Origin: Sporosarcina sp. FSL K6-3457
GTDB taxonomy: Bacteria; Bacillota; Bacilli; Bacillales_A; Planococcaceae
Length of the DNA stretch: 64,000 bases
Reading direction: 5' to 3'
Assembly: GCF_038007285.1 (NCBI RefSeq)
Contig: NZ_JBBOWX010000001.1
Span: 496,001-560,000 of the forward strand
The position numbers were made by a program, and so were the translations under genes. Below, piece after piece: positions 26,199-35,157 of this stretch (positions within the stretch are counted from its first letter, which is position 1; each line of letters begins with the position of its first letter). Under the pieces are notes generated by a model that saw only the letters and a list, made by a program, of their open reading frames with translations, did no database searches and was not told the origin of the DNA.

Positions 26199-27803
26199 TT
26201 ATAATGTACTTTCCTCGGTTAGCAGTTTGAGAATTTCTTTTACAATTAATAAATGTGGGAGAGGAGCATAGTCGCGCCATGGAAAATGATTAAGTGTGTA
26301 AACTTGATTATTACGTACTGATTTTAATTCTAGCCAAGTATCATCTGATTGAAGTTTGTCCCATTTTTGCAACGTTTCCTCATCTTCATACACAAGAGTC
26401 ATGATGTAATCTGGATTGATTTCTGCTAACTGCTTCATCGTAATTGGCTGTTTCTCGTCTGTCATAACAGATGCCGCAGGCGTTAACTTCAAATCTTCAA
26501 ATAAAACCTCAATAATACTTCTGTCATTATACAAATAACAGTCGTTCCCCATGAGTAACAAGAATAAAAAAGTTCGTTTATGATTATCATTTTTTAAATA
26601 AGCGATGGCTGTTTGTACTGTTTGTTCGTATTCATCTAGCCATCGTCTTGCTTCCACAACTGCATCTAGTAGCTGTGCAACTTCTAGCAGTTGTTCACGC
26701 CAAGGCAGTTTACTCCATGCAAGCTGATGGACATTCCCTAGTGACTGTAATTTTGCAAGCTGTTGTTCAGTCACATTATCTAAGCAAAAAATTAAATCGT
26801 ATGTGGTGTTTTGTTGTAGAAGTAACTCGATATTGTCGTTTAAAATAGCGGGATTTCTGCCAACGGAAAGCTGAACTGGGACACGATCACTAAATAACTT
26901 GAAATAATAGAATCTCCATGTTGGATGGATTGGTGCTGCGGATGGAATAAAGTGTAACGGAAATAAAAAGCCGAAAAATGAACTGTCTAAAATGGCTATT
27001 TTTTTCTTTCGTCTTTTCATAAATAGCGAGGGGGGAATACCAATTATCTCTTTGAAACGACGACTGAAATAAAATTCATCCTTATATCCTATTTCATTAG
27101 CAATTTCTTTAAGTGTTTTTCCACCGTTTACTAATAGACTTTTAGATGCCTCAATCCTAATTTCAGATAAATACTGCATTGCACTCACTCCATAGCGCTT
27201 TCGGAATAGCTCCATATAATACTTGGGACTGATATGCATCATCTCCGCTAAGTCTTTGATTTGAATCTGATCTTGAAAATGGACCTGCATATGATGCATT
27301 GTTTTTTCTAACATCCTTTGCCGATCCTTGGTTGGAGGTACTTGGGTTATTACTATGGCGTGAATGAGCATATAAAATTGTGCTTGTATGACTAATTGAT
27401 CTTCTATAATCGAGCTTTTTGATAAAGAGTAGATGACGCTAGCTATATTAGTAATTTCATCTGTTAATTCAATTTGTATATGCTTTATTTTTTCATTAGT
27501 TATGGCGTGGTTTTTCTCCAAATATGTTGGCTGCTTATGAACAATATCAAATAAAATGAGATAACCTGTTGCCGTGTTTTCTGCATCTAATTTAATAGTG
27601 ATTAGTTCCTGGGGAGGACATATAAAAATCTGATTTTTTTGTAATCGATATGTATGTTCTTTGATTGTTAGAATACCTGTGCCCTTTGCTATGAAGATGA
27701 GACAATGACTATTATGCTTTTTTTGATAATGACGCTTAGGAACATTAGTTAAAACTTCAATATCTAGAAATTGATATAAAAATTGAGCCATGTTATCAAT
27801 CAT
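26199..27803 (-). CDS. AraC-family regulator fused to a binding-protein-like domain (Btr-like)
   Basis: This 534-residue regulator has an N-terminal cupin-like part (about 1-130), an AraC helix-turn-helix pair (about 175-270, with IKDLAEMMHISPKYYMELFRK and GYKDEFYFSRRFK) and a C-terminal periplasmic-binding-type domain (about 290-530) without signal peptide. The same order is known from B. subtilis Btr, which senses an iron-siderophore directly and activates the feuABC genes. The start at 27803 has GGAGGTG upstream; a longer frame from 27950 would run through the Fur box. It is divergent from the permease operon, sharing the Fur box at 27869-27887. It probably activates that operon when the siderophore is present. 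Confidence 0.9.
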   Translation of the reverse strand: MIDNMAQFLYQFLDIEVLTNVPKRHYQKKHNSHCLIFIAKGTGILTIKEHTYRLQKNQIFICPPQELITIKLDAENTATGYLILFDIVHKQPTYLEKNHAITNEKIKHIQIELTDEITNIASVIYSLSKSSIIEDQLVIQAQFYMLIHAIVITQVPPTKDRQRMLEKTMHHMQVHFQDQIQIKDLAEMMHISPKYYMELFRKRYGVSAMQYLSEIRIEASKSLLVNGGKTLKEIANEIGYKDEFYFSRRFKEIIGIPPSLFMKRRKKKIAILDSSFFGFLFPLHFIPSAAPIHPTWRFYYFKLFSDRVPVQLSVGRNPAILNDNIELLLQQNTTYDLIFCLDNVTEQQLAKLQSLGNVHQLAWSKLPWREQLLEVAQLLDAVVEARRWLDEYEQTVQTAIAYLKNDNHKRTFLFLLLMGNDCYLYNDRSIIEVLFEDLKLTPAASVMTDEKQPITMKQLAEINPDYIMTLVYEDEETLQKWDKLQSDDTWLELKSVRNNQVYTLNHFPWRDYAPLPHLLIVKEILKLLTEESTL

Positions 27804-27868
27804 AAAAACACCTCCGTAAAATTGTTGTTGTTTTTCTACAATATATGTTTTACAATACAATAGCAATC

Positions 27869-27887
27869 GATAATGATAATCGTTATC
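27869..27887. promoter_or_regulatory. Fur box between regulator and permease operon
   Basis: GATAATGATAATCGTTATC differs from the 19-base Fur consensus at one position. It lies between the divergent Btr-like gene and the FecCD permease gene, so iron should repress both. Confidence 0.93.
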
Positions 27888-27912
27888 AGTTAGTCGTGAT
27901 GGAGGTGAAATT

Positions 27913-28992
27913 TTGAATAAACAGGATTCAAGCAAAATAGGAATGGGCAATCGTTATTATGTTTTTATTTTTCTTCTAATAGGTTTAATTTTGCTATCGG
28001 CTGTCTATTCAGTATCAATTGGACAAGTGAATATTCCTTTCACGCAGTCTATGGACATATTATTGCATGCACTAACAAATGGAAGGCTTGGGTCACTAGA
28101 TCATATCCAAAGCGAATCCTATTTGAATATTATTTTACAGGTGAGGATGCCACGTGTTATTTTCGCACTGCTTATCGGGATAGGGCTCTCGTTATGTGGA
28201 ACGGTTATGCAAGCAGTCGTGCAAAATCCGCTTGCTGACCCGTACATACTTGGAATTTCATCGGGGGCCTCATTAGGTGCAACTTTCGCTATTCTTGTCG
28301 GATTTGGAAGTGGCGCATTTTTGTCTCAGTTTGGAGTGGCTTTCGGAGCCTTTGTTGGTGCGATGATCACATCAATGGCAGTACTTCTTTTATCGAGCAT
28401 TGGCGGTAAGGCAACATCTGTAAAACTCGTTTTATCAGGAGTTGTCATTGGCGCATTGTGTAGCTCCTTCTCTAGCTTAATTATCTATTTTGCTAATAAT
28501 GCAGAAGGGATTAAAACCGTTACTTTTTGGTCAATGGGAAGTCTAGCTTCAGCAAGTTGGGATAAAACACCGATTTTAGCTATTGTTGTTCTGCTTGGAG
28601 CAGCCCTATTTCTTTTCCAACATCGCGTGTTAAACACGATGCTACTAGGTGACGAATCTGCTATTACACTAGGCATTAACTTAAGTGCATTTCGAAAACT
28701 TTATATGATCATCACTGCTCTTGTGACGGGAACAATGGTTGCATATTCAGGAATGATCGGCTTCGTTGGTTTGATTATTCCGCATATTACAAGGGGGATT
28801 TTCGGGGCAGATCATAAGCGGTTAATGCTTGGAACGCTGCTTTTAGGAGGACTTTTCATGATTTGGGCAGATATTTTATCAAGAACATTAATACATAATG
28901 TTGAACTGCCTATTGGAATTATCACCTCCGTTATTGGATCACCATTATTTATCTACATGATTGTAAAAAGAGGCTACAACTTTGGAGGGTAG
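27913..28992 (+). CDS. Iron-complex ABC transporter permease (FecCD family)
   Basis: This 359-residue inner-membrane permease has about ten membrane segments. FecCD/BtuC motifs are visible: RMPRVIFALLIGIGLSLCGTVMQAVVQNPLADPYILGISSGAS near residues 76-118, and GFVGLIIPHITR near 280-291, which includes the loop that contacts the ATPase. The start is a TTG at 27913 with GGAGGTGA upstream. Only one permease gene is present, so the pore is probably a homodimer. It forms an operon with the ATPase (3-base gap) and the binding protein and lies downstream of a strong Fur box. Confidence 0.92.
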   Translation: MNKQDSSKIGMGNRYYVFIFLLIGLILLSAVYSVSIGQVNIPFTQSMDILLHALTNGRLGSLDHIQSESYLNIILQVRMPRVIFALLIGIGLSLCGTVMQAVVQNPLADPYILGISSGASLGATFAILVGFGSGAFLSQFGVAFGAFVGAMITSMAVLLLSSIGGKATSVKLVLSGVVIGALCSSFSSLIIYFANNAEGIKTVTFWSMGSLASASWDKTPILAIVVLLGAALFLFQHRVLNTMLLGDESAITLGINLSAFRKLYMIITALVTGTMVAYSGMIGFVGLIIPHITRGIFGADHKRLMLGTLLLGGLFMIWADILSRTLIHNVELPIGIITSVIGSPLFIYMIVKRGYNFGG

Positions 28993-28995
28993 AAA

Positions 28996-29757
28996 ATGGA
29001 ATTGATTGCGAAGGAAATAGATATTAGTGTTGGGAAAAAAGAAATCGTGAAAAATATTTCAATCCTTGTGAAGAAAAAACAATTTGTAGGGCTGATTGGA
29101 CCGAATGGTTGTGGGAAATCGACTTTGTTAAAAGGCATCTACAAGAGTCTAGCTCCTCAAAAAGGAATGGTTTTTTTAGATGATATAGATGTGTTAAAAA
29201 GTTCAGAGAAAAAGGTTTCGCAGAAATTGGGAGTAGTAGGGCAATTTAATGAGATGAGTTTCGATTTGTCCGTACAGCAAATGGTGATGTTGGGCAGAAC
29301 GCCACATAAAAAAATGTTGGAGTCCGATAAACAAGGGGATTTTGTGATCGTGGAGGAAGCTTTGACACGGACAAATTTACTCGATTATAAACATCGTGGT
29401 TTCTTATCATTGTCTGGTGGAGAAAAGCAAAGGGTTATTTTGGCGAGAACCATTGCACAACAACCGAAATTTATGATTTTAGATGAACCGACGAACCACT
29501 TAGATATTCGCTATCAGATCGAAATTTTATCATGCGTAAAAGATTTGAATATAGGTGTACTAGCAGCTCTCCATGATTTAGAAATGGCAGCACATTATTG
29601 TGATTACCTGTATGCCATAAAAGATGGAGAAATCTATGCACATGGAACGCCAGAAGAGGTTTTAACACCCACTACAATTGAAGCATTATATCAAATAAAA
29701 TGCCAAACATATACCAATCCTGTAACAAATGGATTAGGTTTTGCATATGGCTTATAG
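28996..29757 (+). CDS. Iron-complex ABC transporter ATP-binding protein
   Basis: This 253-residue ATPase powers the FecCD permease. Walker A GPNGCGKST is at residues 35-43, the signature LSGGEKQ at about 138-144, Walker B FMILDEP at about 157-163 and the switch His in ALHD at about 194-197. The gene starts 3 bases after the permease stop with GGAGG inside the permease end. Its stop lies 13 bases before the binding-protein start, so all three are one operon. Confidence 0.93.
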   Translation: MELIAKEIDISVGKKEIVKNISILVKKKQFVGLIGPNGCGKSTLLKGIYKSLAPQKGMVFLDDIDVLKSSEKKVSQKLGVVGQFNEMSFDLSVQQMVMLGRTPHKKMLESDKQGDFVIVEEALTRTNLLDYKHRGFLSLSGGEKQRVILARTIAQQPKFMILDEPTNHLDIRYQIEILSCVKDLNIGVLAALHDLEMAAHYCDYLYAIKDGEIYAHGTPEEVLTPTTIEALYQIKCQTYTNPVTNGLGFAYGL

Positions 29758-29770
29758 GAGGAGCACCACC

Positions 29771-30781
29771 ATGAAAAAGAAATTATTACTTGGTATCGGT
29801 TTGGCAGCACTGTTAACATTAACGGCTTGTGGAAGTTCGAGTAAAGGTACGTCAGAGGCATCCGAAACGAAAGAGCATTATCCGTTAACGATTCAAAACT
29901 TTACGAAGGCTGAAGGAGGAACAACTTGGGAAAAGAAAGACCAAGTATTTGATAGTGCACCTGAAAGAATCATGGCGAATACGCGTCCAGCAGCAGAATT
30001 ATTATTGCATTTAGGCTTGGGCGATAAAATCGTTGGGGTAGGGGCAAACTTTGGAGCTCCTGACCTATCAGTAGAGGAAGAATATTTGAAACTAAATATT
30101 CTAAGTGATGCATATGTCGGTAAAGAGGTGACGTTAGGAACGAATCCAGATATAGTTTTTGGCCGAGGCGGCTTATTCGATAATGCGGATTGGGGTGTTG
30201 GTACAGTAGACACACTCAATGGCATGAACATTAAAACGTATATACTGGAATCGTCTGTAACAGGCGGAACGTATGATTCTATTTATAAAGATATTGAAAA
30301 CATCGGCAACATTTTTAGTGTCCAAGACAAAGCAGATAGCTTTATCAAAGAGCTAAAAGACAAACAGACGTCGATTTCTTCAAAATTAGAGAGCATTCAA
30401 GAGCATAAAACATTTGCTTACCTGCATACAAATGATCCAAGTGAGATTTATGTCTATCCGGCAGGCGATGAAACATTCTTCAATGATGCCTTTAATATGG
30501 TGAAGCTAGACAACATATTTAAAGGGGAAACAGCCGAAGTAAGTATTGAAACACTGATTGAAGCTGATCCAGATGTATTAATCATGCCGGACTGGGATGG
30601 CTCAGATCTTGAAAAAGTGAAAGAGGAAATCTATGCCAATCCGAAATTATCAAGTATGAAGGCTATCAAAAATAAGCAGATTTATATAGTGGATTACAAT
30701 TATATGTTTGGTTATGGCTATAACACAATTGATGGGATGGAATTATTAGCGAAAGAAATTTATCCAGACTTGTTTAAATAA
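29771..30781 (+). CDS. Iron-complex ABC substrate-binding lipoprotein
   Basis: This 336-residue lipoprotein has the lipobox LTAC at about residue 20. The binding fold starts at HYPLTIQNF, and SAPERIMANTRPAAELLLHLGLGDKIVGVG marks the first strand-helix of the FecB/BtuF class. The start at 29771 has AGGAGGAG upstream; the longer frame from 29741 would overlap the ATPase gene. It is the last gene of the Fur-controlled operon and the only one of the three local binding proteins encoded with its transporter. The sequence around GANFGAPDL and FGRGGLFDNADWGVG is unlike the other two proteins, so it probably binds a different ligand. Confidence 0.9.
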   Translation: MKKKLLLGIGLAALLTLTACGSSSKGTSEASETKEHYPLTIQNFTKAEGGTTWEKKDQVFDSAPERIMANTRPAAELLLHLGLGDKIVGVGANFGAPDLSVEEEYLKLNILSDAYVGKEVTLGTNPDIVFGRGGLFDNADWGVGTVDTLNGMNIKTYILESSVTGGTYDSIYKDIENIGNIFSVQDKADSFIKELKDKQTSISSKLESIQEHKTFAYLHTNDPSEIYVYPAGDETFFNDAFNMVKLDNIFKGETAEVSIETLIEADPDVLIMPDWDGSDLEKVKEEIYANPKLSSMKAIKNKQIYIVDYNYMFGYGYNTIDGMELLAKEIYPDLFK

Positions 30782-30791
30782 ATTGTGAGAG

Positions 30792-30840
30792 GTGCTAGTT
30801 TCGAAAGCAATTCGGTATTGTTTTTTGAAACTGGCACTTT
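30792..30840 (+). terminator. Terminator of the iron-uptake operon
   Basis: GTGCTAGTTTC pairs with GAAACTGGCAC (one G-U pair) around a 24-base loop and is followed by TTTACATTTTT, 10 bases after the stop. Confidence 0.65.
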
Positions 30841-30905
30841 ACATTTTTCACTCCTACTAATCCCAGTATGTTTAGAACTAGATATGTTGAACTAAAGAAT
30901 CCTTC

Positions 30906-31006
30906 TAACAACGCTCAGCGCTTGGGGATGCCTCCCGTGATAAGCCTGGCGGAAAACCCATTGCCATTCTTATCACTCCGGCTACCCCAGTAAGGCGCCT
31001 TCGCTG
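30906..31006 (+). repeat. Structured repeat, copy C (solo, between convergent genes)
   Basis: The architecture is the same as copies A and B in the IS66 ends: AACAACGCTCAGCG, CTTGGGGATGCCTCCC, a hairpin GTGATAAG (30937-30944) with CTTATCAC (30969-30976), then CTACCCC and GGCGCCTTCGCTG. Similarity to the IS66 left end continues upstream to TATGTTGA, and to the right end downstream to AAATCATAAG. No transposase or terminal GTAACTACT is present here. Confidence 0.8.
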
Positions 31007-31162
31007 CAGATTATGTGGAAATCATAAGATAGATATCTTAAATTATGTGTACCAAGTATTTATGCCCTTAATCTACCTAGATAGGAGCAAGGGCTTGTCG
31101 GAATTATCTGCTAGAACTTTGAGGTATATAAAGTACTTTGCCTAATCATTTAATAGGAACTG

Positions 31163-31936
31163 TTACTCATTCAAACTTTTCTCCCTTGACCTTACTAAAT
31201 AATAGGCATTAATCCAGGAAGCAATTGGCACAACTAGTGCGATGCCAATTCCTGCACTAAATATTGTAATCATTTCACTTCCGAATATCTTTGAATTTGC
31301 GATTTCCCCAATGGAATAAGATAAGTCTTTAAACCACAAAAGCAATGCCATATAACCTCCAAAGAAGGCAAAGAACAAAGTATTTGTATTGGACCCTAGT
31401 ATATCCTTCCCAATACTTATCCCAGATTTGAATAAGTCCCTTCTACTAATGGTTGGATGTAGGGTAAATATTTCAAGCATAGGAGAAGTGATGGAAATAG
31501 CGACATCGGTAATAGCGCCGATTGTACTCATGATAATGACTGAAGCTGCAATTTTAACAAAATCAACCCCAATATAAAGAGAAAATATGGTTAGTTCATC
31601 GATTTCTTCTTCACCGAACCCTTGAATCATCGTTAGTTTCGTCACTTGATTGATAAAAGTCAATAAAATAACAATTGTGATGGTCGTAGAAAGGAATGCA
31701 GTTTTCGTTTTACTGTTTATTTTATTGATGAAAAAAAGGTTAATACAACTAATGATTGTGCATCCGATAATCGTCAGGATAATCGGGTTTGCATTCGGAT
31801 CTGTCATGAAAAACGTGATGAAAAGGATGACACCAAAATTTAAGAATAAGGAAATGAAGGACCGTGCTCCTTTTTTTCCGCCAATAATAGTCATCAATAT
31901 AAACAAAATGGCTGCTAGCCACACTAATACATTCAT
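31163..31936 (-). CDS. YibE/F family membrane protein
   Basis: This 257-residue protein has about six to seven membrane segments. Conserved YibE/F stretches are visible, such as MSTIGAITDVAISITSP (about 140-156) and GISIGKDILGSNTNTLFFAF. Its start overlaps the stop of the upstream YibE/F gene by four bases (ATGA-type coupling), so the two are translated together and probably form a complex. Function of the family is not established; transport has been suggested. The gene ends about 155 bases after the solo structured repeat, facing the iron operon. Confidence 0.85.
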   Translation of the reverse strand: MNVLVWLAAILFILMTIIGGKKGARSFISLFLNFGVILFITFFMTDPNANPIILTIIGCTIISCINLFFINKINSKTKTAFLSTTITIVILLTFINQVTKLTMIQGFGEEEIDELTIFSLYIGVDFVKIAASVIIMSTIGAITDVAISITSPMLEIFTLHPTISRRDLFKSGISIGKDILGSNTNTLFFAFFGGYMALLLWFKDLSYSIGEIANSKIFGSEMITIFSAGIGIALVVPIASWINAYYLVRSREKSLNE

Positions 31937-33072
31937 AATTTACGCCTCTTTCGATTGACAAAGAAAATAGAAATGTATAAACCGATTGGAATCGCTAATA
32001 CAATTCCAATGCCACCTGCCAACGCTCGTGCCAATTCCAAAGAAAGGTTGATGGAAAGGGCAAATGATAGCGTAGTACGGTTTTTAATATATAAGATAAG
32101 AGCTGGAATGGACCCACTAATGTACGCAAAGAATAAAATGTTGGTCATTGTACCCATAATATCTTTTCCAATTTCTAAACCGGATTTGCTCAATGCTTTT
32201 GTAGATATATGATTGTCTTTCTCGTATAGCCCAAAGATGGAGGAGGACATTGTAATGGCCACATCCATCACGGCGCCTAAAGAACCGACGAAGAGACCGG
32301 CCATGAATACCATTTCATAAGGGCGTGTCAGAAAGTCCATCTCCTCATATCGAAGCCCATTACCTGCAGTGATCCATATGACCAGATAGGTAATCAGTAA
32401 GGATATAAATGTTCCTAAAAGTGTCGCAACAATTGCAGCATATGCTTTTTCGTTAAAACCATTCACAAGTAATAAAGAGGTGACAGTAAATAAAATAACA
32501 GTAATTCCGCATATCCATAGTAAACTGATAGTTGAATTATTTACATAAACATCTAGTGCGAAAGATAATAAAAGGGCATTGACTGCCAAACTAACAATCG
32601 AAAAAAAACCTTGTTTTTTCCCAATTAGAAGTAAAACAAAGATAAAAACCCACATGATCATTAGAATGTATTTATCTCGTTTTACATCCTCTATGCTTCC
32701 AATTAAATCGGTTGATTCCTCTGTTTGCTTATCAATTGAAACAAATAATTCGTTTCCTACACGATAAGCATGATCATAAGCACCGGATGTTGAATACTCG
32801 TTCGTTATATGAATTTGTTGTCCTTTTTGTTGTCCATTTTTAATCACGGCGATGATTTGCTGTGTGAACAACTGATCCTGATTGTTATACATATCAACAA
32901 CTTGAACAGAATCTTCGAGGTTGGTCTCGATAACTTTAGCGATTGGTCGTTCGTAAAAAGAATAATTGTATTGAACGAACAGCATAGAAACGATAAAACA
33001 AACCGCTATAATGCTGTATAAAATAATGTTTTTGAATAGTATTGTTTTTAACCTGTTCACGACAACATTCAA
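31933..33072 (-). CDS. YibE/F family membrane protein, longer partner
   Basis: This 379-residue protein has an N-terminal membrane anchor (about 13-33), an extracytoplasmic domain of about 95 residues (about 35-130) and then about seven membrane segments. The conserved region AGLFVGSLGAVMDVAITMSSSIFGL and SGLEIGKDIMGTMTNILFFAYIS matches the family. It is the upstream gene of a two-gene operon with translational coupling to the shorter partner. The extracytoplasmic domain is absent from the partner, so it may be the sensing or binding part of the pair. Confidence 0.87.
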   Translation of the reverse strand: MNVVVNRLKTILFKNIILYSIIAVCFIVSMLFVQYNYSFYERPIAKVIETNLEDSVQVVDMYNNQDQLFTQQIIAVIKNGQQKGQQIHITNEYSTSGAYDHAYRVGNELFVSIDKQTEESTDLIGSIEDVKRDKYILMIMWVFIFVLLLIGKKQGFFSIVSLAVNALLLSFALDVYVNNSTISLLWICGITVILFTVTSLLLVNGFNEKAYAAIVATLLGTFISLLITYLVIWITAGNGLRYEEMDFLTRPYEMVFMAGLFVGSLGAVMDVAITMSSSIFGLYEKDNHISTKALSKSGLEIGKDIMGTMTNILFFAYISGSIPALILYIKNRTTLSFALSINLSLELARALAGGIGIVLAIPIGLYISIFFVNRKRRKL

Positions 33073-33227
33073 AGAAAAACCCCCGACTAATGAATCATAT
33101 CTAGCATTTATAACATAAGTATACGGCCAATTATATCAAATAATTATTAGTGACAGTCAATCATTCAATCGTGGAGGCTCCAAAAACCCATTTGTTTGAA
33201 GTGAAATGTTTGTTTCGGTGGCCATTT

Positions 33228-33273
33228 AAAAAGCAATCCACCCATTTAAAATGAAGGGTGGATTGCTTTTTTA
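33228..33273. terminator. Terminator between peptide ATPase and YibE/F operon
   Basis: A 16-bp perfect stem (AAAAAGCAATCCACCC and complement) with a 12-base loop is followed by TT on the plus strand and T-rich on the minus side. It ends the minus-strand ATPase gene, 20 bases beyond its stop. Confidence 0.8.
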
Positions 33274-33293
33274 GTTTCAAGTACCGTATCAGA

Positions 33294-35033
33294 TCATTTA
33301 ATAGGAACAGCTACCCAATGCCCTTCGAATACCTCAACAAACTCAGAGTTATCCAATTGATAACGATCTTCTATTGTTTGTTCCTCCATAAGCACTCGCT
33401 TTTTCTGCGATTCGATACGGGGATTTGGAATTGGAATGGCGGCAAGTAATGATTTGGTATAGGGATGTTGCGGATTGTTGTAGAGCTCTTCACTTTCGGC
33501 AAGTTCAACAATTTTACCTGCATACATGACTGCGACTCTGTCACTGATATGTTTGACCATCGACAAATCATGGGCGATGAACAGATAGGTTAGTCCGAAT
33601 CGATGTTGAAGGTCTTCCAGCAATTCGACGATTTGTGATTGAATCGATACGTCGAGTGCTGATAATGGCTCGTCGCAGACAATGAAATCTGGTTCTACAG
33701 CCAATGCACGTGCGATGCCGATTCGTTGGCGCTGGCCACCTGAAAATTCATGTGGGTAGCGCATGGCGTGTGACGGTTCTAATCCGACCATGACGAGCAA
33801 TTCCTCTACTCTTTTTTTACGTTCTTCATTGTTTTTACTTAAGCGGTGAATATCAAGTGCCTGACCGATAATATCCAGTACTTTGAAGCGTGGGTTCAAG
33901 GATGAATAGGGATCTTGAAAAATCATTTGCATATGGCGCCGCATTGTTTTCATTTCATTTTTCGATAATCGATTCACAGCCATTCCTTGATAAAGGACGT
34001 CACCATCGGTTGGTTCATGAAGGCGTAAAATGGCACGACCTGTTGTCGATTTTCCAGAACCAGATTCGCCAACTAGTCCAAGTGTTTCACCAGGATGAAT
34101 ATGGAAACTGATGCTATCAACAGCCTTCGTCAAGTTTCCTTTTCCAGCATCAAAATACTGCTTCAAGGACTTTACCTCAAGTAAAGGGCTAGCAGAATCT
34201 AAGCCGTCTTTAATACGTGGAGGTTTTTTGGTCTTTTTCTTTTCATCTAATCTTGGCAATGCGTTCAATAGTTTCTTCGTATAAGCGTGCTGTGGATTTT
34301 CAAAAATCTCATTTGTTGTACCCGTTTCTACAATTTCTCCATCTTTCATAACAGCAACACGGTCGCACATCCCAGCAACGACACCAAGATCATGCGTGAT
34401 GAGGATGATGGAAGTACCGAAACGCTCTTGCATATTTTTCATTAAATTTAATATTTGGGCTTGAATTGTCACGTCAAGTGCGGTCGTCGGTTCATCTGCA
34501 ATCAGAAGCGAAGGGCGGCAAGCAAGGGCGATGGCAATCATCACACGTTGGCGCATTCCACCTGAAAATTCATGCGGGTATTGATTGAATCGTGCTTCAC
34601 CGTTGTGAATCCCTACTAGTTTCAGTAGATCAAGTGCTTCCTTTCTGGCTTCTCGCTTCGAAAAATTTTGGTGCTTCATCAAGCTTTCAGCAATTTGTTT
34701 ACCAATTTTGATAGTCGGGTTAAGAGAAGTCATAGGATCCTGAAAAATCATACTAATATCTCGTCCGCGAATGCTTTCCATCTCTTTTTCCGTTTTTTGT
34801 GTCAGGTTCTGACCTTGAAATTCGATTATGCCTTCTTTCATATAGGAAGGGGGAGAAGGAAGGAGACGCATAATCGAACGAGCTGTTACACTTTTTCCGC
34901 TGCCCGACTCACCTACGATTCCTAGCGTTTCACCCTTTTTAACTTCGAAGCTAATACCGCGTACTGCATTGAAATCTTCCTCTTGTGTTATAAAAGAGAC
35001 ATGCAAATCGGTAACTTTTAAAATAGTATCCAA
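33294..35033 (-). CDS. Peptide-type ABC transporter, two ATPase domains in one chain
   Basis: This 579-residue cytoplasmic protein joins a DppD-like and a DppF-like ATPase. The first half has Walker A GESGSGKS, signature FSGGMRQR and Walker [13 protein letters not shown]. The second half has [17 protein letters not shown] and [12 protein letters not shown], and each half ends with the oligopeptide-transporter C-terminal part ([22 protein letters not shown]). The start is placed at the TTG 35033 with AGGAAGGTG upstream; a longer frame from 35087 would add 18 hydrophobic residues and run into the promoter region. It is divergent from the permease and binding-protein genes. The fused layout is like GsiA/YejF. 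Confidence 0.92.
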   Translation of the reverse strand: MDTILKVTDLHVSFITQEEDFNAVRGISFEVKKGETLGIVGESGSGKSVTARSIMRLLPSPPSYMKEGIIEFQGQNLTQKTEKEMESIRGRDISMIFQDPMTSLNPTIKIGKQIAESLMKHQNFSKREARKEALDLLKLVGIHNGEARFNQYPHEFSGGMRQRVMIAIALACRPSLLIADEPTTALDVTIQAQILNLMKNMQERFGTSIILITHDLGVVAGMCDRVAVMKDGEIVETGTTNEIFENPQHAYTKKLLNALPRLDEKKKTKKPPRIKDGLDSASPLLEVKSLKQYFDAGKGNLTKAVDSISFHIHPGETLGLVGESGSGKSTTGRAILRLHEPTDGDVLYQGMAVNRLSKNEMKTMRRHMQMIFQDPYSSLNPRFKVLDIIGQALDIHRLSKNNEERKKRVEELLVMVGLEPSHAMRYPHEFSGGQRQRIGIARALAVEPDFIVCDEPLSALDVSIQSQIVELLEDLQHRFGLTYLFIAHDLSMVKHISDRVAVMYAGKIVELAESEELYNNPQHPYTKSLLAAIPIPNPRIESQKKRVLMEEQTIEDRYQLDNSEFVEVFEGHWVAVPIK

Positions 35034-35080
35034 TATAGACACCTTCCTGTTGACATATTTAGTAAGAAAAAATAATAGAA

Positions 35081-35109
35081 TTGACAATATTGAGCTCTTT
35101 ACATATAGT
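35081..35109 (+). promoter_or_regulatory. Near-consensus promoter of the peptide permease operon
   Basis: TTGACA (35081-35086) and TATAGT (35104-35109) are spaced by 17 bases, about 50 bases before the permease start. It lies between the divergent ATPase gene and the permease operon. Confidence 0.8.
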
Positions 35110-35157
35110 ATAGTTTACAGATAGGAATAATGCAATTTAAGGAGGAGGTTTTAGTTA

